Assembly (NCBI RefSeq): GCF_001499965.1
Contig: NZ_LQIT01000001.1
Span: forward strand, 343,480 to 407,479
From: Mycobacterium sp. GA-2829
Lineage (GTDB): Bacteria > Actinomycetota > Actinomycetes > Mycobacteriales > Mycobacteriaceae
Direction: 5' to 3'
Length of the DNA: 64,000 nucleotides
Part shown: piece after piece, positions 38,738 through 59,451 of the stretch
Numbering within the stretch: position 1 is the stretch's first letter
Layout: each line of letters begins with the position of its first letter
The notes under the pieces: generated by a model
Told to the model about the DNA's origin: nothing
Seen by the model: only the letters and a program-made list of their open reading frames with translations
The model's database searches: none
Translations under genes and position numbers: made by a program

Positions 38738-39976
38738 CTAGTAGTCGCGCAGCAGCCCTTTGGCCACGTGGGTGATCTGCACTTCGTTGCTGCCCGCGTA
38801 GATCATCAGCGACTTCGCGTCGCGCGCCAGCTGTTCGACCCGGTACTCGGTCATGTAGCCGTTGCCACCGAACAGCTGCACGGCGTCCATGGCGACGTCG
38901 GTGGCGGCCTGCGAGCAGTACCACTTGATCGCCGACGCCTCGGCCAGTGAGATCGGGGATCCGGTCTGACCGGCCTCGATCACCCGGAACAGCATGTTGC
39001 GCACGTTCATCCGCGCCACCTCCATCGAGGCGAGCTTGAGCTGGATGAGCTGGAACTGACCGATCTCCTTACCCCACAGCGTGCGGCTGCGGGCGTAGTC
39101 GACCGAGAGCTTCAGGCACTCCTCGATGACCCCGAGCGCCATGGCGGCCACGCCGATGCGTTCGGCCGAGAAGCTCGACCGCGCGCTCTCCCTGCCGTCA
39201 CCGGAGGCGTTGTCCTCAGTCTCACCGAGCAGCCGGTCGCGGCCCAACCGCACGTTGTTGAAGAACAGCTCGCCGGTGCGCGACGAGTGAATGCCCATCT
39301 TGCGGAACGGCTTCGACTGCACGAAGCCCTCCATGCCGCGGTCGAGCACGAACGTGAGCACCTTACGATCGCGCTTGTCTACTCCGTCGCCCTCATCCAA
39401 CTTGGCGTAGACCACCACCACGTCCGCGTCGGGTCCGTTGGTGATGAACGTCTTCTGGCCGTTGAGGATGTAGTCGTCACCGTCGCGGACCACATAGGAC
39501 TTCATGCCGCCGAACGCATCCGAGCCGGAATCCGGCTCGGTGATCGCCCACGCGCCGACCTTCTCGTAGGTGACCAGCCCGGGCAGCCAGCGCTCCTGCT
39601 GGGCCAGCGTGCCGCGGCTCATGATGGTGGGCACGGTCAGGCCCAGGCTGACGCCCATTCCGGTGACGACGCCCATGCACACCCGGCACAGTTCGCTGAC
39701 CACGACGAAGCCCATCCCGCTGCCGCCGTCGCCGAACATGCCGCCGGACTTGCCGCCGCCGGACGAGGAGCCGCCCTCCCGCAGCCGGGCGAGGCGCTTC
39801 TCCAGCGACTCCTTGGCCATCGCATCGATTCCGAAGGTGCTGAACAGCTTTCGGATGATGGGGTAGGGCTCCATCTCGCCGCTCTCCAGAGCGTCGACAT
39901 GCGGACGTATTTCCTTGTCGACGAACTCGCGGACGGCATCGCGCACGGCGAGATCGACATCAGACCACTCGAGCAT
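38738..39976 (-). CDS. acyl-CoA dehydrogenase
   Basis: A 412-residue FAD-dependent acyl-CoA dehydrogenase with WAITEPDSGSDAFGGMKSYV (flavin/substrate loop), LNGQKTFITNGPDADVVVVY, the FSAERIGVAAMALGVIEECL helix and the final YAGSNEVQITHVAKGLLRDY. Where many family members have the catalytic Glu (YEGT) this has YAGS, so the base may sit on another helix, as in isovaleryl- and long-chain-type enzymes. A Gly/Ser-rich insertion (GGSSSGGGKSGG, about residues 68-79) in the N-terminal helical domain is unusual. It lies 5 bp downstream of the DUF2236 gene and forms an operon with it. Substrate unknown. Confidence 0.92.
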   Translation of the reverse strand: MLEWSDVDLAVRDAVREFVDKEIRPHVDALESGEMEPYPIIRKLFSTFGIDAMAKESLEKRLARLREGGSSSGGGKSGGMFGDGGSGMGFVVVSELCRVCMGVVTGMGVSLGLTVPTIMSRGTLAQQERWLPGLVTYEKVGAWAITEPDSGSDAFGGMKSYVVRDGDDYILNGQKTFITNGPDADVVVVYAKLDEGDGVDKRDRKVLTFVLDRGMEGFVQSKPFRKMGIHSSRTGELFFNNVRLGRDRLLGETEDNASGDGRESARSSFSAERIGVAAMALGVIEECLKLSVDYARSRTLWGKEIGQFQLIQLKLASMEVARMNVRNMLFRVIEAGQTGSPISLAEASAIKWYCSQAATDVAMDAVQLFGGNGYMTEYRVEQLARDAKSLMIYAGSNEVQITHVAKGLLRDY

Positions 39977-39981
39977 GCCCT

Positions 39982-41004
39982 TCAGGCTGCCTTATCCCGT
40001 CCGCGCGCCGGACGCAGGGCTGCCAAAGACAACGTCGTGTGCACCAGCGAGCCGGCCTTGTCGAGCAGTGTCCTGCGGCGCGGGACGTAGTGCATGGGCA
40101 GTCCGCGACGGTCGGCGGGCGGCCCCATGAACGCGGGCGCCTCGACGAGCGGGGCATCCTGCGGGAGTTTTCCTTCGGCGCGGCGGTAGGCGGCCAGCGC
40201 CCGCGGATGCAGCCGGATCTCGTCGGGGACGGCGACGAACGCCATCTCGACCAGTTTGCCGAACAGCCGCAGCAGCACCTCGTCGCCCGGCGTCCACCGC
40301 ATCCCCGCGCGTTCGCGCACCGCGGGCTCGAACAACCCCGCGGCGATCCAGCGCTGCGCACCCAGCATCGGCTTGAACATCTGGTCCCACACCGGCGTCG
40401 GCATCAGCACGAACCACGGTTTGGGGATCCGCATCGAGAAGATGTCCAGCGTCGCCCGGTTGATCTCGAGTTCCTCGCGGCACTTGCGGTCCCAGTACTC
40501 GCAGAACTCCTCCCACGAACCCGGCACCGGACGCATGCTCATCCCGTACATCCGGTACCACTGCACGTGTTCGTCGAACAACTGCCGTTTCTCGGCCTCG
40601 GTGAGCCCGCCGCAGAAGTACTCGGCGGTCTTGATGATCAGCATGAAGAACGTGGCGTGCGCCCAGTAGAACGTCTCGGGGTTGAGTGCGTGGTAGCGAC
40701 GGCCGGCGTGGTCGGTGCCCTTGATGGTGGTGTGGAAGCCCTTGATCTGTTCCCCGGTCTGCGAGGCGCGGTCACCGTCGTAGACCACACCCATGATCGG
40801 GTACACCGAACGCGCCACCCGCTGCAGCGGCTCACGCAACAGGATCGAGTGGTCCTCCACGCCGGCGCCGAGTTCGGGATACATGTTCTGGATCGCGCCG
40901 ATCCACACGCCCAGCATCCCGGTGCGCAGATCCCCGAAGTACTTCCACGTCAGCGAATCCGGACCCAGGGGTCCGTCGGTGGTGTGGGGTGTGGTCGCGG
41001 TCAT
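39982..41004 (-). CDS. oxygenase MpaB/DUF2236 family protein
   Basis: The 340-residue protein carries the DUF2236 (MpaB/latex-clearing-protein-like) fold: FGDLRTGMLGVWIGAIQNMY, VYPIMGVVYDGDRA, FYWAHATFFMLIIKT with the likely heme-proximal His, and WDRKCREELEINRATLDIF. This is a haem oxygenase-like family involved in degrading hydrophobic or polymeric compounds; the exact substrate is unknown. The ATG at 41004 was chosen over upstream codons, since an upstream start would overlap the cyclase promoter region. Its 3' partner is an acyl-CoA dehydrogenase, suggesting a shared lipid catabolic pathway. Confidence 0.85.
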   Translation of the reverse strand: MTATTPHTTDGPLGPDSLTWKYFGDLRTGMLGVWIGAIQNMYPELGAGVEDHSILLREPLQRVARSVYPIMGVVYDGDRASQTGEQIKGFHTTIKGTDHAGRRYHALNPETFYWAHATFFMLIIKTAEYFCGGLTEAEKRQLFDEHVQWYRMYGMSMRPVPGSWEEFCEYWDRKCREELEINRATLDIFSMRIPKPWFVLMPTPVWDQMFKPMLGAQRWIAAGLFEPAVRERAGMRWTPGDEVLLRLFGKLVEMAFVAVPDEIRLHPRALAAYRRAEGKLPQDAPLVEAPAFMGPPADRRGLPMHYVPRRRTLLDKAGSLVHTTLSLAALRPARGRDKAA

Positions 41005-41102
41005 CGGTTCCTCGCTGACTCGATGCTCACTGTGATCCACACCATAGTGATGACAACGTTTGTTGTCCACGACGCCACGCGGGCGCCCGACGGCGCGCCG
41101 CA

Positions 41103-41108
41103 TACGCT
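41103..41108 (+). promoter_or_regulatory. -10 box of the nucleotide cyclase, leaderless type
   Basis: TACGCT ends 6 nt before the GTG at 41115. The short distance and lack of a Shine-Dalgarno sequence fit a leaderless mRNA. Confidence 0.5.
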
Positions 41109-41114
41109 GACGAG

Positions 41115-43035
<1,921 letters not shown>

Positions 43036-43036
<1 letters not shown>

Positions 43037-45522
43037 TGCGGTTGCCGTACAGCTGGCTGCGCGAGGTCGTGGCCGCCGGGGCGCCCGGCTGGGACGTCCC
43101 CGCCGACGAACTCGAGCAGACCTTCATCCGCATCGGCCACGAGGTCGAGGGGGTGCACCCCGTCGGCCCGGTGACCGGGCCGCTGACGGTCGGGCGGGTC
43201 GCCGAGATCGAGGAGCTCACCGAGTTCAAGAAGCCGATCCGCGCCGTGAAGGTCGATGTCGGGGAAGCTGAGCCGCGCGACATTGTTTGCGGTGCAACGA
43301 ATTTCGCGGTCGGCGATCTGGTGGTCGTGGCGCTGCCCGGCACTGTGCTGCCCGGTGACTTCGCCATCGCCACCCGCAAGACCTACGGCCGTACCTCCGA
43401 CGGCATGATCTGCTCGGTCTCCGAACTCAACCTGGGTTCTGACCACTCCGGGATCTTGGTGCTGCCGCCGGGCACCGCTGCGCCGGGCACCCCGGCCGCC
43501 GAGGTGCTCGGACTCGACGACGTCGTGTTCGACCTGGCGGTGACCCCGGACCGCGGCTACTGCCTGTCGGTGCGGGGGATGGCGCGCGAGATCGCGTGCG
43601 CCTACGACCTGGACTATGCGGACCCCGCCGACGTGCCCGCGCTGCCCGTCGGGGGCGAGGCGCTGCCCGTCACGATCGAACCCGGCACCGGGGTGGTGCG
43701 CTTCGGGCTGCGGCCGGTCACCGGCATCGATCCGACCGCGGTCTCGCCGTGGTGGTTGCAGCGCCGGCTGCTGCTGTCGGGCATCCGCGCGATCTCGCCG
43801 GCGGTCGACGTCACCAACTATGTGATGCTCGAACTCGGCCATCCGATGCACGCCCACGACAGCTCGCTGATCACCGGCGGGTTCCGGGTGCGCTTCGCCG
43901 AGCCCGGCGAGACGGTCGTGACGCTCGACGACGTCGAACGCCGGCTCGATCCGGCCGACGTGCTGATCGTCGACGACGCCGCGACCGCCGCCATCGGCGG
44001 TGTGATGGGCGCGGGCACCACCGAGGTCCGCGAGACCACGACCGACGTGATGCTCGAAGCGGCGGTGTGGGATCCGGCGGCGGTGTCGCGGACCCAGCGC
44101 CGGCTGCACCTGGCCAGCGAGGCGGGCAGGCGCTACGAGCGCACGGTCGACCCGGCGGTCTCCGTCGCGGCGCTCGACCGGTGCTCAGCGCTGCTCGCCG
44201 AGATCGCGGGCGGAACCGCGCAGCCCCGGCTGACCGACTGGCGGGGCGATCCGCCGCGCGAGGACTGGTCACCCGCCCCGGTGTCGATGGCGCTCGACCG
44301 CCCCGACCGCACTGCTGGCGTCGACTACGCGCCGGGCACCACGCAGAAGCGGCTCACCCAGATCGGCGCCGTCGTCACCGTCGACGGCGACCGCGTGACG
44401 GCCGTCCCGCCGAGCTGGCGCCCCGACCTCCGGCAGCCCGCCGACCTGGTCGAGGAGGTGCTGCGGCTGGAGGGTCTCGAGCAGATCCCCTCGGTGCTGC
44501 CCGCCGCCCCGGCCGGCCGCGGCCTGACCCCGGTGCAGAAGCGCCGCCGCGCGATCGGCAAATCGCTGGCGCTCAGCGGCTACGTCGAGATCCTGCCCAC
44601 TCCGTTCCTGCCCGCGGGCGTCTTCGACGTGTGGGGCCTCGACGCCGACGACCCGCGCCGGGCCACCACCCAGGTGCTCAACCCCTTGGAGGCCGACCGC
44701 CCGCACCTGGCCACCACGCTGCTGCCCGGTCTGCTGGAAGCGTTGGCGCGCAACGTCTCTCGCGGTGCGGCCGACGCGGCGCTGTTCGCGATCGCCCAGG
44801 TGGTCGAGCCCACGGAGCAGACCAGGGCCGTAGAGCGCATCCCGAACGACCGGCGTCCCACCGACGACGAGATCGCCACCCTCGACGCGTCCCTGCCGCG
44901 CCAGCCGCAGCACGTCGCCGCGGTGCTGAGCGGGCTGCGGGAGCCGGCGGGACCGTGGGGGAAGGGCCGCCCCGTGGAGGCCGCCGACGCGTTCGAGGCC
45001 GTCCGCATCGTCGGCCGCGCCGCCGGTGTCGAGTTCACGTTCCGCTCCGCGCAGTACCTGCCCTGGCATCCGGGGCGGTGCGCCGAGGTGCTCGTCGGCG
45101 CCACCGTCGTCGGTCACGCCGGACAGCTGCACCCGGCGGTCGTCGAGCGGGCCGGGCTGCCCAAGGGCACGTGCGCGGTCGAACTCGACCTCGACGCCGT
45201 CCCGCTCACTGAACTGCTGCCCGCGCCGCGGGTGTCGCCGTTCCCGGCGGTGTTCCAGGACATCAGCCTGATCGTGGCCGAGGACGTCGCCGCGCAGAGC
45301 GTCATCGACGCGGTCCGCTCCGGGGCGGGCGACCTGCTCGAGGATGTGCGGCTGTTCGACGTCTACACCGGGCCGCAGATCGGGGAGGGCCGCAAGTCGC
45401 TGGCGTTGGCGCTGCGGTTCCGCGCCGCCGACCGGACGCTGACCGAGGACGAGGCCAGCGCCGCCCGCGACACCGCCGTGCAGGCCGCTGCGGAGCAGTT
45501 GGGTGCCGAACAGCGCCGCTGA
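43036..45522 (+). CDS. pheT: phenylalanyl-tRNA synthetase beta subunit
   Basis: The 828-residue beta subunit starts [20 protein letters not shown]. Domains in order: B1 with an OB-fold tRNA-binding module (about 45-160, [20 protein letters not shown]), B3/B4 editing domain ([20 protein letters not shown]), B5 and the catalytic-like core ([15 protein letters not shown]) and the C-terminal ferredoxin-fold anticodon-binding domain ([20 protein letters not shown]). The length is normal. Coupled to pheS. Confidence 0.97.
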
Positions 45523-45544
45523 CCGCGTTGGAACTTCGCGCGAG

Positions 45545-51344
<5,800 letters not shown>

Positions 51345-51357
51345 GAGGAGATTGGTC

Positions 51358-53980
<2,623 letters not shown>

Positions 53981-54418
53981 TCAGCCGGGATTGGTGTAGA
54001 CGCGCTGCGGCGCGACGAGCACCGCGGTGCGCCGCTCCTCGGCCATCACCCGGTCGTAGGTGTCCCAGTCGTCGTGGGTGCCGCCCGCGGCGGTGAACAC
54101 GTCGCGCAACAGCTTCCGCAGATCGACCTCGGGGTGGGGGTCGTCGGGTCCGATCAACTCCGCGCGGCCCTCGACGGTCGCCCACTGCCAGCCGGCGCGA
54201 GCGGCGATCGTGGCCCGCGGATCGGCGCGCAGATTGCGCAGTTTGAGCGAGCCGCCGACCGCGACGAGCCCGACCACCGGCGTCGCGGTGACCGGATGCG
54301 CGAGCACGCCGGCGTTGACGACCGTGGACTGGATGCTGCCGTCGCGGCGCAGTGTGCTGACCACACACAGCCCGTGGTCGCGCGCGAGCAGCCCGGTGAA
54401 CGCGGTGAGGTCGGCCAT
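53981..54418 (-). CDS. PPOX-class F420/FMN-dependent oxidoreductase
   Basis: A 145-residue split beta-barrel protein with the pattern VVSTLRRDGSIQSTVVNAGV, then LKLRNLRADPRATIAARAGW and ATVEGRAELIG, as in Rv1155-like F420-binding enzymes of actinobacteria. The cofactor is probably F420 or FMN. The substrate is unknown. Its stop directly follows the argH stop on the other strand. Confidence 0.85.
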   Translation of the reverse strand: MADLTAFTGLLARDHGLCVVSTLRRDGSIQSTVVNAGVLAHPVTATPVVGLVAVGGSLKLRNLRADPRATIAARAGWQWATVEGRAELIGPDDPHPEVDLRKLLRDVFTAAGGTHDDWDTYDRVMAEERRTAVLVAPQRVYTNPG

Positions 54419-54445
54419 GGGTCGACGCTACCCCCGGCCCGTCAG

Positions 54446-56236
54446 CTAACCGATCTGCTCGGTCAGTTCGAACCAGCGGCTCTCGGCCTCGGCGACCTCG
54501 TCCTCCAGAGCTCGAATCGCGGCCACCTTGGTGGCCAGCCCCTCGAAGTCGGATTGGTCGTGATCGGCGAGCGCCGTACGGTCGCGGTCGATCTGGGCCT
54601 GGAGTTTCTCCAACCGGCGCTCCAGGGCGGCGACTTCCTTCTGCGCCGCCCGCAACTCGGCTCCGGACAGTTCCGTCGACTCCTCCGCAGGAGCGGCGGG
54701 TGCGGGCCCGGTCTCGGCGGCGTGCGCCGCGCGCAACCGCAGGTACTCGTCCACGCCCGCGGGTAGGTGCCGGAGACGGCCGCCGAGAATGCCGTACTGC
54801 TGGTCGGTGACCCGTTCCAGGAAGTACCGGTCGTGACTGACCACGATGAGGGTGCCCGGCCACGAATCCAGCAGATCCTCCATGGCGGCCAGCATGTCGG
54901 TGTCGAGGTCGTTGGTCGGCTCGTCAAGGATCAGCACGTTGGGCTGTGACAGGAGGATGAGCAGCAGCTGCAGGCGACGCTGCTGACCGCCGGAGAGGTC
55001 CTTGACCGGAGTCGACAACTGGGCGCTGGAGAATCCGAGCCGTTCCAGCAGTTGACCCGGGGTGAGTTCCTGAGCCTTGGACCCGGCGCCGAATGTGTAT
55101 GTGGTGCGCAGGCTTTCGAGGACGATACGGACGGGATCGTCGAGGTGCGGCTGGAGTTCGTCGAGGGTCTGGGTCAGCGTCGCGATCTTGACGGTCTTAC
55201 CGCGTTTGACCTGGCCCGCGGTCGGCTCCACCGAGCCGTCGATGAGACCCAGCAGTGTCGACTTACCTGCCCCGTTGACGCCGAGGATGCCGGTGCGTTC
55301 ACCGGGGGCGAGCCGCCACTCGACGCTGTGGAGCACCTCGTGGTCGCCGTAGGACACCGACACGTCGAGCAGGTCGACCACCTGCTTGCCGAGCCGGGAC
55401 ACGGCCAGCGACTGCAGCGCCACCTTGTCGCGGATCTCGGGGACGTCGGCGATCAGCGTGTTCGCCGCCTCGATCCGGAACTTGGGCTTCGACGTCCGGG
55501 CCGGGGCGCCACGGCGCAGCCACGCCAACTCCTTGCGGGCCAGATTCTGGCGGCGCGCCTCGATCGTGGCGGCCTGGCGGTCGCGTTCCACCCGCTGCAG
55601 CACATACGCCGCGTATCCGCCGTCGAACGGTTCGACGATCCGGTCGTGCACCTCCCACGTCGTGGTGCACACCTCGTCGAGGAACCAGCGGTCGTGCGTC
55701 ACCACCAGCAGTCCGCCGGCCGACGGCGACCAGCGTCGCTTCAGATGTTCGGCCAGCCAGGTGATGGCCTCGACATCGAGGTGGTTGGTCGGCTCGTCGA
55801 GAGCCAGCACGTCGTGGTCGCCGGCCAGCAGCGCGGCCAGCGCCACCCGGCGGCGCTGCCCGCCAGACAGTGTGCCCAGCACCGCGTCCCACGCCAGATC
55901 GCCGAGTAGGCCTGCGATCACGTCACGACCGCGCGGATCCCCGGCCCACTCGTGTTCGGGCATGTCACCGACCACCGCATGCCCGACGGTGTCCGCGTCG
56001 TCGAGGGTGTCGGCCTGATCGAGCACCCCGATCCGCACCCCGCCGCGCACCGTCACCCGGCCCGAGTCGGGGCCGCGCCGGCCCGCCAGCATGGCCAGCA
56101 GGCTGGACTTGCCGTCACCGTTGCGGCCCACGATGCCGATCCGGTCTCCCTCGTTCACGCCCAGCGAGACCCCGTCGAACACGACTTTGGTCGGGTATTC
56201 CAGATGGAGGGCTTCGGCCCCGAGAAGATGCGCCAT
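54446..56236 (-). CDS. ABC-F family ATPase (Uup/EttA-like)
   Basis: A 596-residue protein with two ABC domains and no membrane segments: Walker A GRNGDGKSS and GVNGAGKST, signatures LSGGQRRRVALAA and LSGGQQRRLQLLL, Walker B VLALDEPTNHLD and VLILDEPTNDLD. The linker between domains (QRVERDRQAATIEARRQNLA, a P-site-tRNA-interaction-like region) and a C-terminal coiled coil (about 530-596, KEVAALERRLEKLQAQIDRD) are those of Uup. ABC-F proteins act on ribosomes rather than transport; some give antibiotic resistance. Divergent from the next gene. Confidence 0.92.
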   Translation of the reverse strand: MAHLLGAEALHLEYPTKVVFDGVSLGVNEGDRIGIVGRNGDGKSSLLAMLAGRRGPDSGRVTVRGGVRIGVLDQADTLDDADTVGHAVVGDMPEHEWAGDPRGRDVIAGLLGDLAWDAVLGTLSGGQRRRVALAALLAGDHDVLALDEPTNHLDVEAITWLAEHLKRRWSPSAGGLLVVTHDRWFLDEVCTTTWEVHDRIVEPFDGGYAAYVLQRVERDRQAATIEARRQNLARKELAWLRRGAPARTSKPKFRIEAANTLIADVPEIRDKVALQSLAVSRLGKQVVDLLDVSVSYGDHEVLHSVEWRLAPGERTGILGVNGAGKSTLLGLIDGSVEPTAGQVKRGKTVKIATLTQTLDELQPHLDDPVRIVLESLRTTYTFGAGSKAQELTPGQLLERLGFSSAQLSTPVKDLSGGQQRRLQLLLILLSQPNVLILDEPTNDLDTDMLAAMEDLLDSWPGTLIVVSHDRYFLERVTDQQYGILGGRLRHLPAGVDEYLRLRAAHAAETGPAPAAPAEESTELSGAELRAAQKEVAALERRLEKLQAQIDRDRTALADHDQSDFEGLATKVAAIRALEDEVAEAESRWFELTEQIG

Positions 56237-56370
56237 GTCCCCTCAAGGCTATGCGGGTGTGGTGCCCGGCATTCACGGCGGCCGACCAGCAACGCTGTGC
56301 CATGATGACGAGGCATTCCGGCAGGGCAGCGGGGGGCCGGCCCGCGACGTCGAGGTGGAGGGCGGCAACT

Positions 56371-59300
56371 GTGGTGGACCTCTCAGCGATCACCGGTCCG
56401 GTAGGACGGCTGGTGGCGACCGCGCAGAACGGACTCGAGGTCCTGCGCTATGGGGGGTTGGAGACCGGCGCCGTGCCGTCCCCGTTCCAGATCGTGCAGA
56501 GCGTGCCGATGTACAAGCTGCGCCGGTATTTCCCGCCGGACGTGCGTCCCGGCGCCACGCCGCCCGGTCCGCCGGTGCTGATGGTGCACCCGATGATGAT
56601 GTCGGCCGACATGTGGGACGTCACCCGCGACGACGGGGCCGTCGGCATCCTGCACCGCGCGGGCCTGGACCCCTGGGTGATCGACTTCGGCTCACCGGAC
56701 AAGGTCGAGGGCGGGATGCAGCGCAACCTCGCCGACCACGTGGTGGCGCTGTCGCAGGCGATCGACACCGTCAAACAGGTCGCCGGGCACGACGTGCACC
56801 TCGCCGGCTACTCCCAGGGCGGCATGTTCTGCTACCAGACCGCCGCCTACCGGCAGTCCCGCGATCTGGCCAGCATCGTGGCGTTCGGCGCCCCCGTCGA
56901 CACGCTGGCCGCCCTGCCGCTGAACCTGCCCGCCGGGTTGGCCGCCAACGCCGCCGACTTCATGGCCGACCACGTCTTCAGCCGCATCGACATCCCGGGC
57001 TGGTTGGCGCGCACCGGGTTTCAGATGCTCGACCCGATCAAGACCGCCCAGGCGCGCGTCGAGTTCCTGCTCCAGCTGCACGACCGCGAAGCGCTGCTGC
57101 CGCGCGAACAGCAGCGGCGGTTCCTGGCCTCCGAAGGGTGGATCGCCTGGTCCGGTCCGGCGATCTCCGAACTGCTCAAACAGTTCATCGCCCACAACCG
57201 CATGATGACCGGCGGTTTCGCCATCCACGGGCAGCTGGTCACGCTGTCGGACATCACCTGCCCGGTGCTGGCGGTCGTGGGTGAGGTCGACGACATCGGA
57301 CAGCCGCCGTCGGTGCGCGGTATCAAACGGGCCGCCCCGCAGGCCGACGTCTACGAATACCTCATCCGCGCAGGCCATTTCGGCTTGGTCGTCGGGTCGA
57401 AGGCCTCGCAGCAGACGTGGCCGACGGTCGCGAACTTCGTGAAGTGGCTCGAAGGTGCGGGTGATATGCCCGCCGACGTCGAACCCATGGCGCTGCAATC
57501 CGAGGAGCACCTCGAAAGCGGTGTCTCGCTTACGTCCCGTGTGGCCCACGGCGCGACGGCCGCCACCGAGATGGCGTTCGACGTCGCCCGCTCGGCCGCC
57601 GGAGCCCTGCTGTCGGCGAACAAGTCGGCGCGCACGCTGGCCGTGGAGACCGCGCGGACCCTGCCCCGGTTGGCGCGGCTGGGCCAGATCAACGACCACA
57701 CCCGGATCTCCCTCGGCCGCATCCTCTCCGAACAGGCCCGGGGCGCCCCACGAGGGGAGTTCCTGCTCTACGACGGCCGCGTCCACACCTACGAGGCCGT
57801 CGACCGCCGCATCAACAACGTGGTGCGCGGGCTGATCGACGTCGGGGTGCGGCAGGGCACCCGCGTCGGGGTGCTGATGGAGACCCGCCCCAGCGCGCTC
57901 GTGGCGATCGCCGCGCTGTCACGGCTGGGCGCGGTCGCGGTCCTGATGCCCCCGGACGTCGACCTGGCCGAGGCCGCGCGGCTCGGCGCGGTGTCGGAGA
58001 TCATCGCCGACCCCACGCATCTGGAGGCGGCGCGCGCGCTGCCGATGCGCACGCTGGTGCTCGGCGGCGGCGACGTCCGCGATCTGCACGTGCCCGACGA
58101 CGCCGACGTCATCGACATGGAGCAGATCGACCCCGACCAGGTGGCGCTGCCGGGCTGGTACCGCCCCAACCCGGGTCTGGCCCGCGACCTGGCGTTCATC
58201 GCCTTCAGCTCGGTCGGCGGGGACCTCGTGGCCCGGCAGATCACCAACTACCGGTGGGCCTTGTCGGCATTCGGCACGGCGTCGGCGGCGAACCTCAGCC
58301 GCAGCGACACCGTCTACTGCCTGACCCCGCTGCACCACCAGTCCGGGCTGCTGGTCAGCCTCGGCGGCGCGGTGGTCGGCGGGACGCGGATCGCCCTGTC
58401 CAAAGGGCTGCGGTCGGACCGGTTCGTGCAGGAGATCCGCCAGTACGGCGTCTCGGTGGTGTCCTACACGTGGGCGATGCTGCGCGAGGTCATCGACGAC
58501 CCGTCGTTCCGGTTGTCCGGTGGCCATCCGGTGCGGCTGTTCATCGGCTCCGGCATGCCGACCGGCCTGTGGCAGCGGGTGGTCGACATCTTCGCCCCCG
58601 CCCACGTCGTCGAGTTTTTCGCGACGACCGACGGTCAGGCCGTCCTCGCCAACGTCTCCGGCGCCAAGATCGGCAGCAAGGGCCGAGCCCTGCCGGGCGG
58701 CGGTCAGGTGGACCTGGCGGCCTACGACCCCGTCGACGACCTGATCCTCGAGGAGGACGACGGTTTCGTCCGCCGCGCCGCCGAGAACGAGGTGGGCGTG
58801 TTGCTGGCCCGCCCGAGGGGACCGGTGGATCCGACGGCGTCGATCAAGCGCGGCGTCTTCGCCCCGGCCGACACCTGGGTCTCCTCGGAGTACCTGTTCC
58901 GCCGCGACGAGGAAGGGGACTACTGGCTGGTCGACAACCGCAGCGCGGTCATCCACAGCCCCCGCGGTCCGGTGTACGCGACCCCGATCAGCGACGCGGT
59001 CGGCCGCATCGGCGCCGTCGACGTCGCGGTCACCTACGGGGTGGAGGCCGGCGGCCGACTGCTCGCGGTCACGGCCCTGGCACTGTGTCCGGGCGGCAGC
59101 ATCACCACCGCCGAACTGTCCGAGGCGTTGTCCGACCTTCCCGTGGGCAACCCGCCCGATCTCGTCCACGTGGTGCCCGACATCGAGTTGAGCGCGTCCT
59201 ACCGTCCGTTGGTCAGCCCGCTGCGCGCCGCCGGGGTGCCCCGGCCGTCGCGGCGTAACTCTTGGTACCTCGATCCCGATACGAATATGTACAAACGGCT

Positions 59301-59388
59301 GACCGTGGCCGTGCGTGCCGAACTGACCGGAGGGCAGGACCGTGACGTCGTATCGGACCCGCAGTTGGAGCCCCGCGCCCAGCAGTGA
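56371..59388 (+). CDS. alpha/beta hydrolase fused to an acyl-CoA synthetase-like domain (Rv1683 type)
   Basis: The 1005-residue protein is a two-part fusion. Residues about 1-370 are a PHA-synthase-like alpha/beta hydrolase with nucleophile elbow GYSQGGMFC, VIDFGSPDKVEGGMQRNL and the final AGHFGLVVGS His. From about 430 an AMP-binding domain follows (LLYDGRVHTYEAVDRRINNV, VYCLTPLHHQSGLLVSLGGA, VVEFFATTDGQAVLANVSGA). The motif that is normally TSGTTGxPK reads FSSVGGDLVARQ, so adenylation is doubtful. The M. tuberculosis homologue is linked to triacylglycerol/lipid-inclusion metabolism. GTG 56371 gives the family N-terminus VVDLSAITGPVGRLVATAQN. Confidence 0.93.
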   Translation: MVDLSAITGPVGRLVATAQNGLEVLRYGGLETGAVPSPFQIVQSVPMYKLRRYFPPDVRPGATPPGPPVLMVHPMMMSADMWDVTRDDGAVGILHRAGLDPWVIDFGSPDKVEGGMQRNLADHVVALSQAIDTVKQVAGHDVHLAGYSQGGMFCYQTAAYRQSRDLASIVAFGAPVDTLAALPLNLPAGLAANAADFMADHVFSRIDIPGWLARTGFQMLDPIKTAQARVEFLLQLHDREALLPREQQRRFLASEGWIAWSGPAISELLKQFIAHNRMMTGGFAIHGQLVTLSDITCPVLAVVGEVDDIGQPPSVRGIKRAAPQADVYEYLIRAGHFGLVVGSKASQQTWPTVANFVKWLEGAGDMPADVEPMALQSEEHLESGVSLTSRVAHGATAATEMAFDVARSAAGALLSANKSARTLAVETARTLPRLARLGQINDHTRISLGRILSEQARGAPRGEFLLYDGRVHTYEAVDRRINNVVRGLIDVGVRQGTRVGVLMETRPSALVAIAALSRLGAVAVLMPPDVDLAEAARLGAVSEIIADPTHLEAARALPMRTLVLGGGDVRDLHVPDDADVIDMEQIDPDQVALPGWYRPNPGLARDLAFIAFSSVGGDLVARQITNYRWALSAFGTASAANLSRSDTVYCLTPLHHQSGLLVSLGGAVVGGTRIALSKGLRSDRFVQEIRQYGVSVVSYTWAMLREVIDDPSFRLSGGHPVRLFIGSGMPTGLWQRVVDIFAPAHVVEFFATTDGQAVLANVSGAKIGSKGRALPGGGQVDLAAYDPVDDLILEEDDGFVRRAAENEVGVLLARPRGPVDPTASIKRGVFAPADTWVSSEYLFRRDEEGDYWLVDNRSAVIHSPRGPVYATPISDAVGRIGAVDVAVTYGVEAGGRLLAVTALALCPGGSITTAELSEALSDLPVGNPPDLVHVVPDIELSASYRPLVSPLRAAGVPRPSRRNSWYLDPDTNMYKRLTVAVRAELTGGQDRDVVSDPQLEPRAQQ

Positions 59389-59451
59389 CGCCGCGCCACG
59401 CCGCGGTTGCACTGATAGGCTCCCGCTGGCGTCGCTTGGACTGGAGGATTG

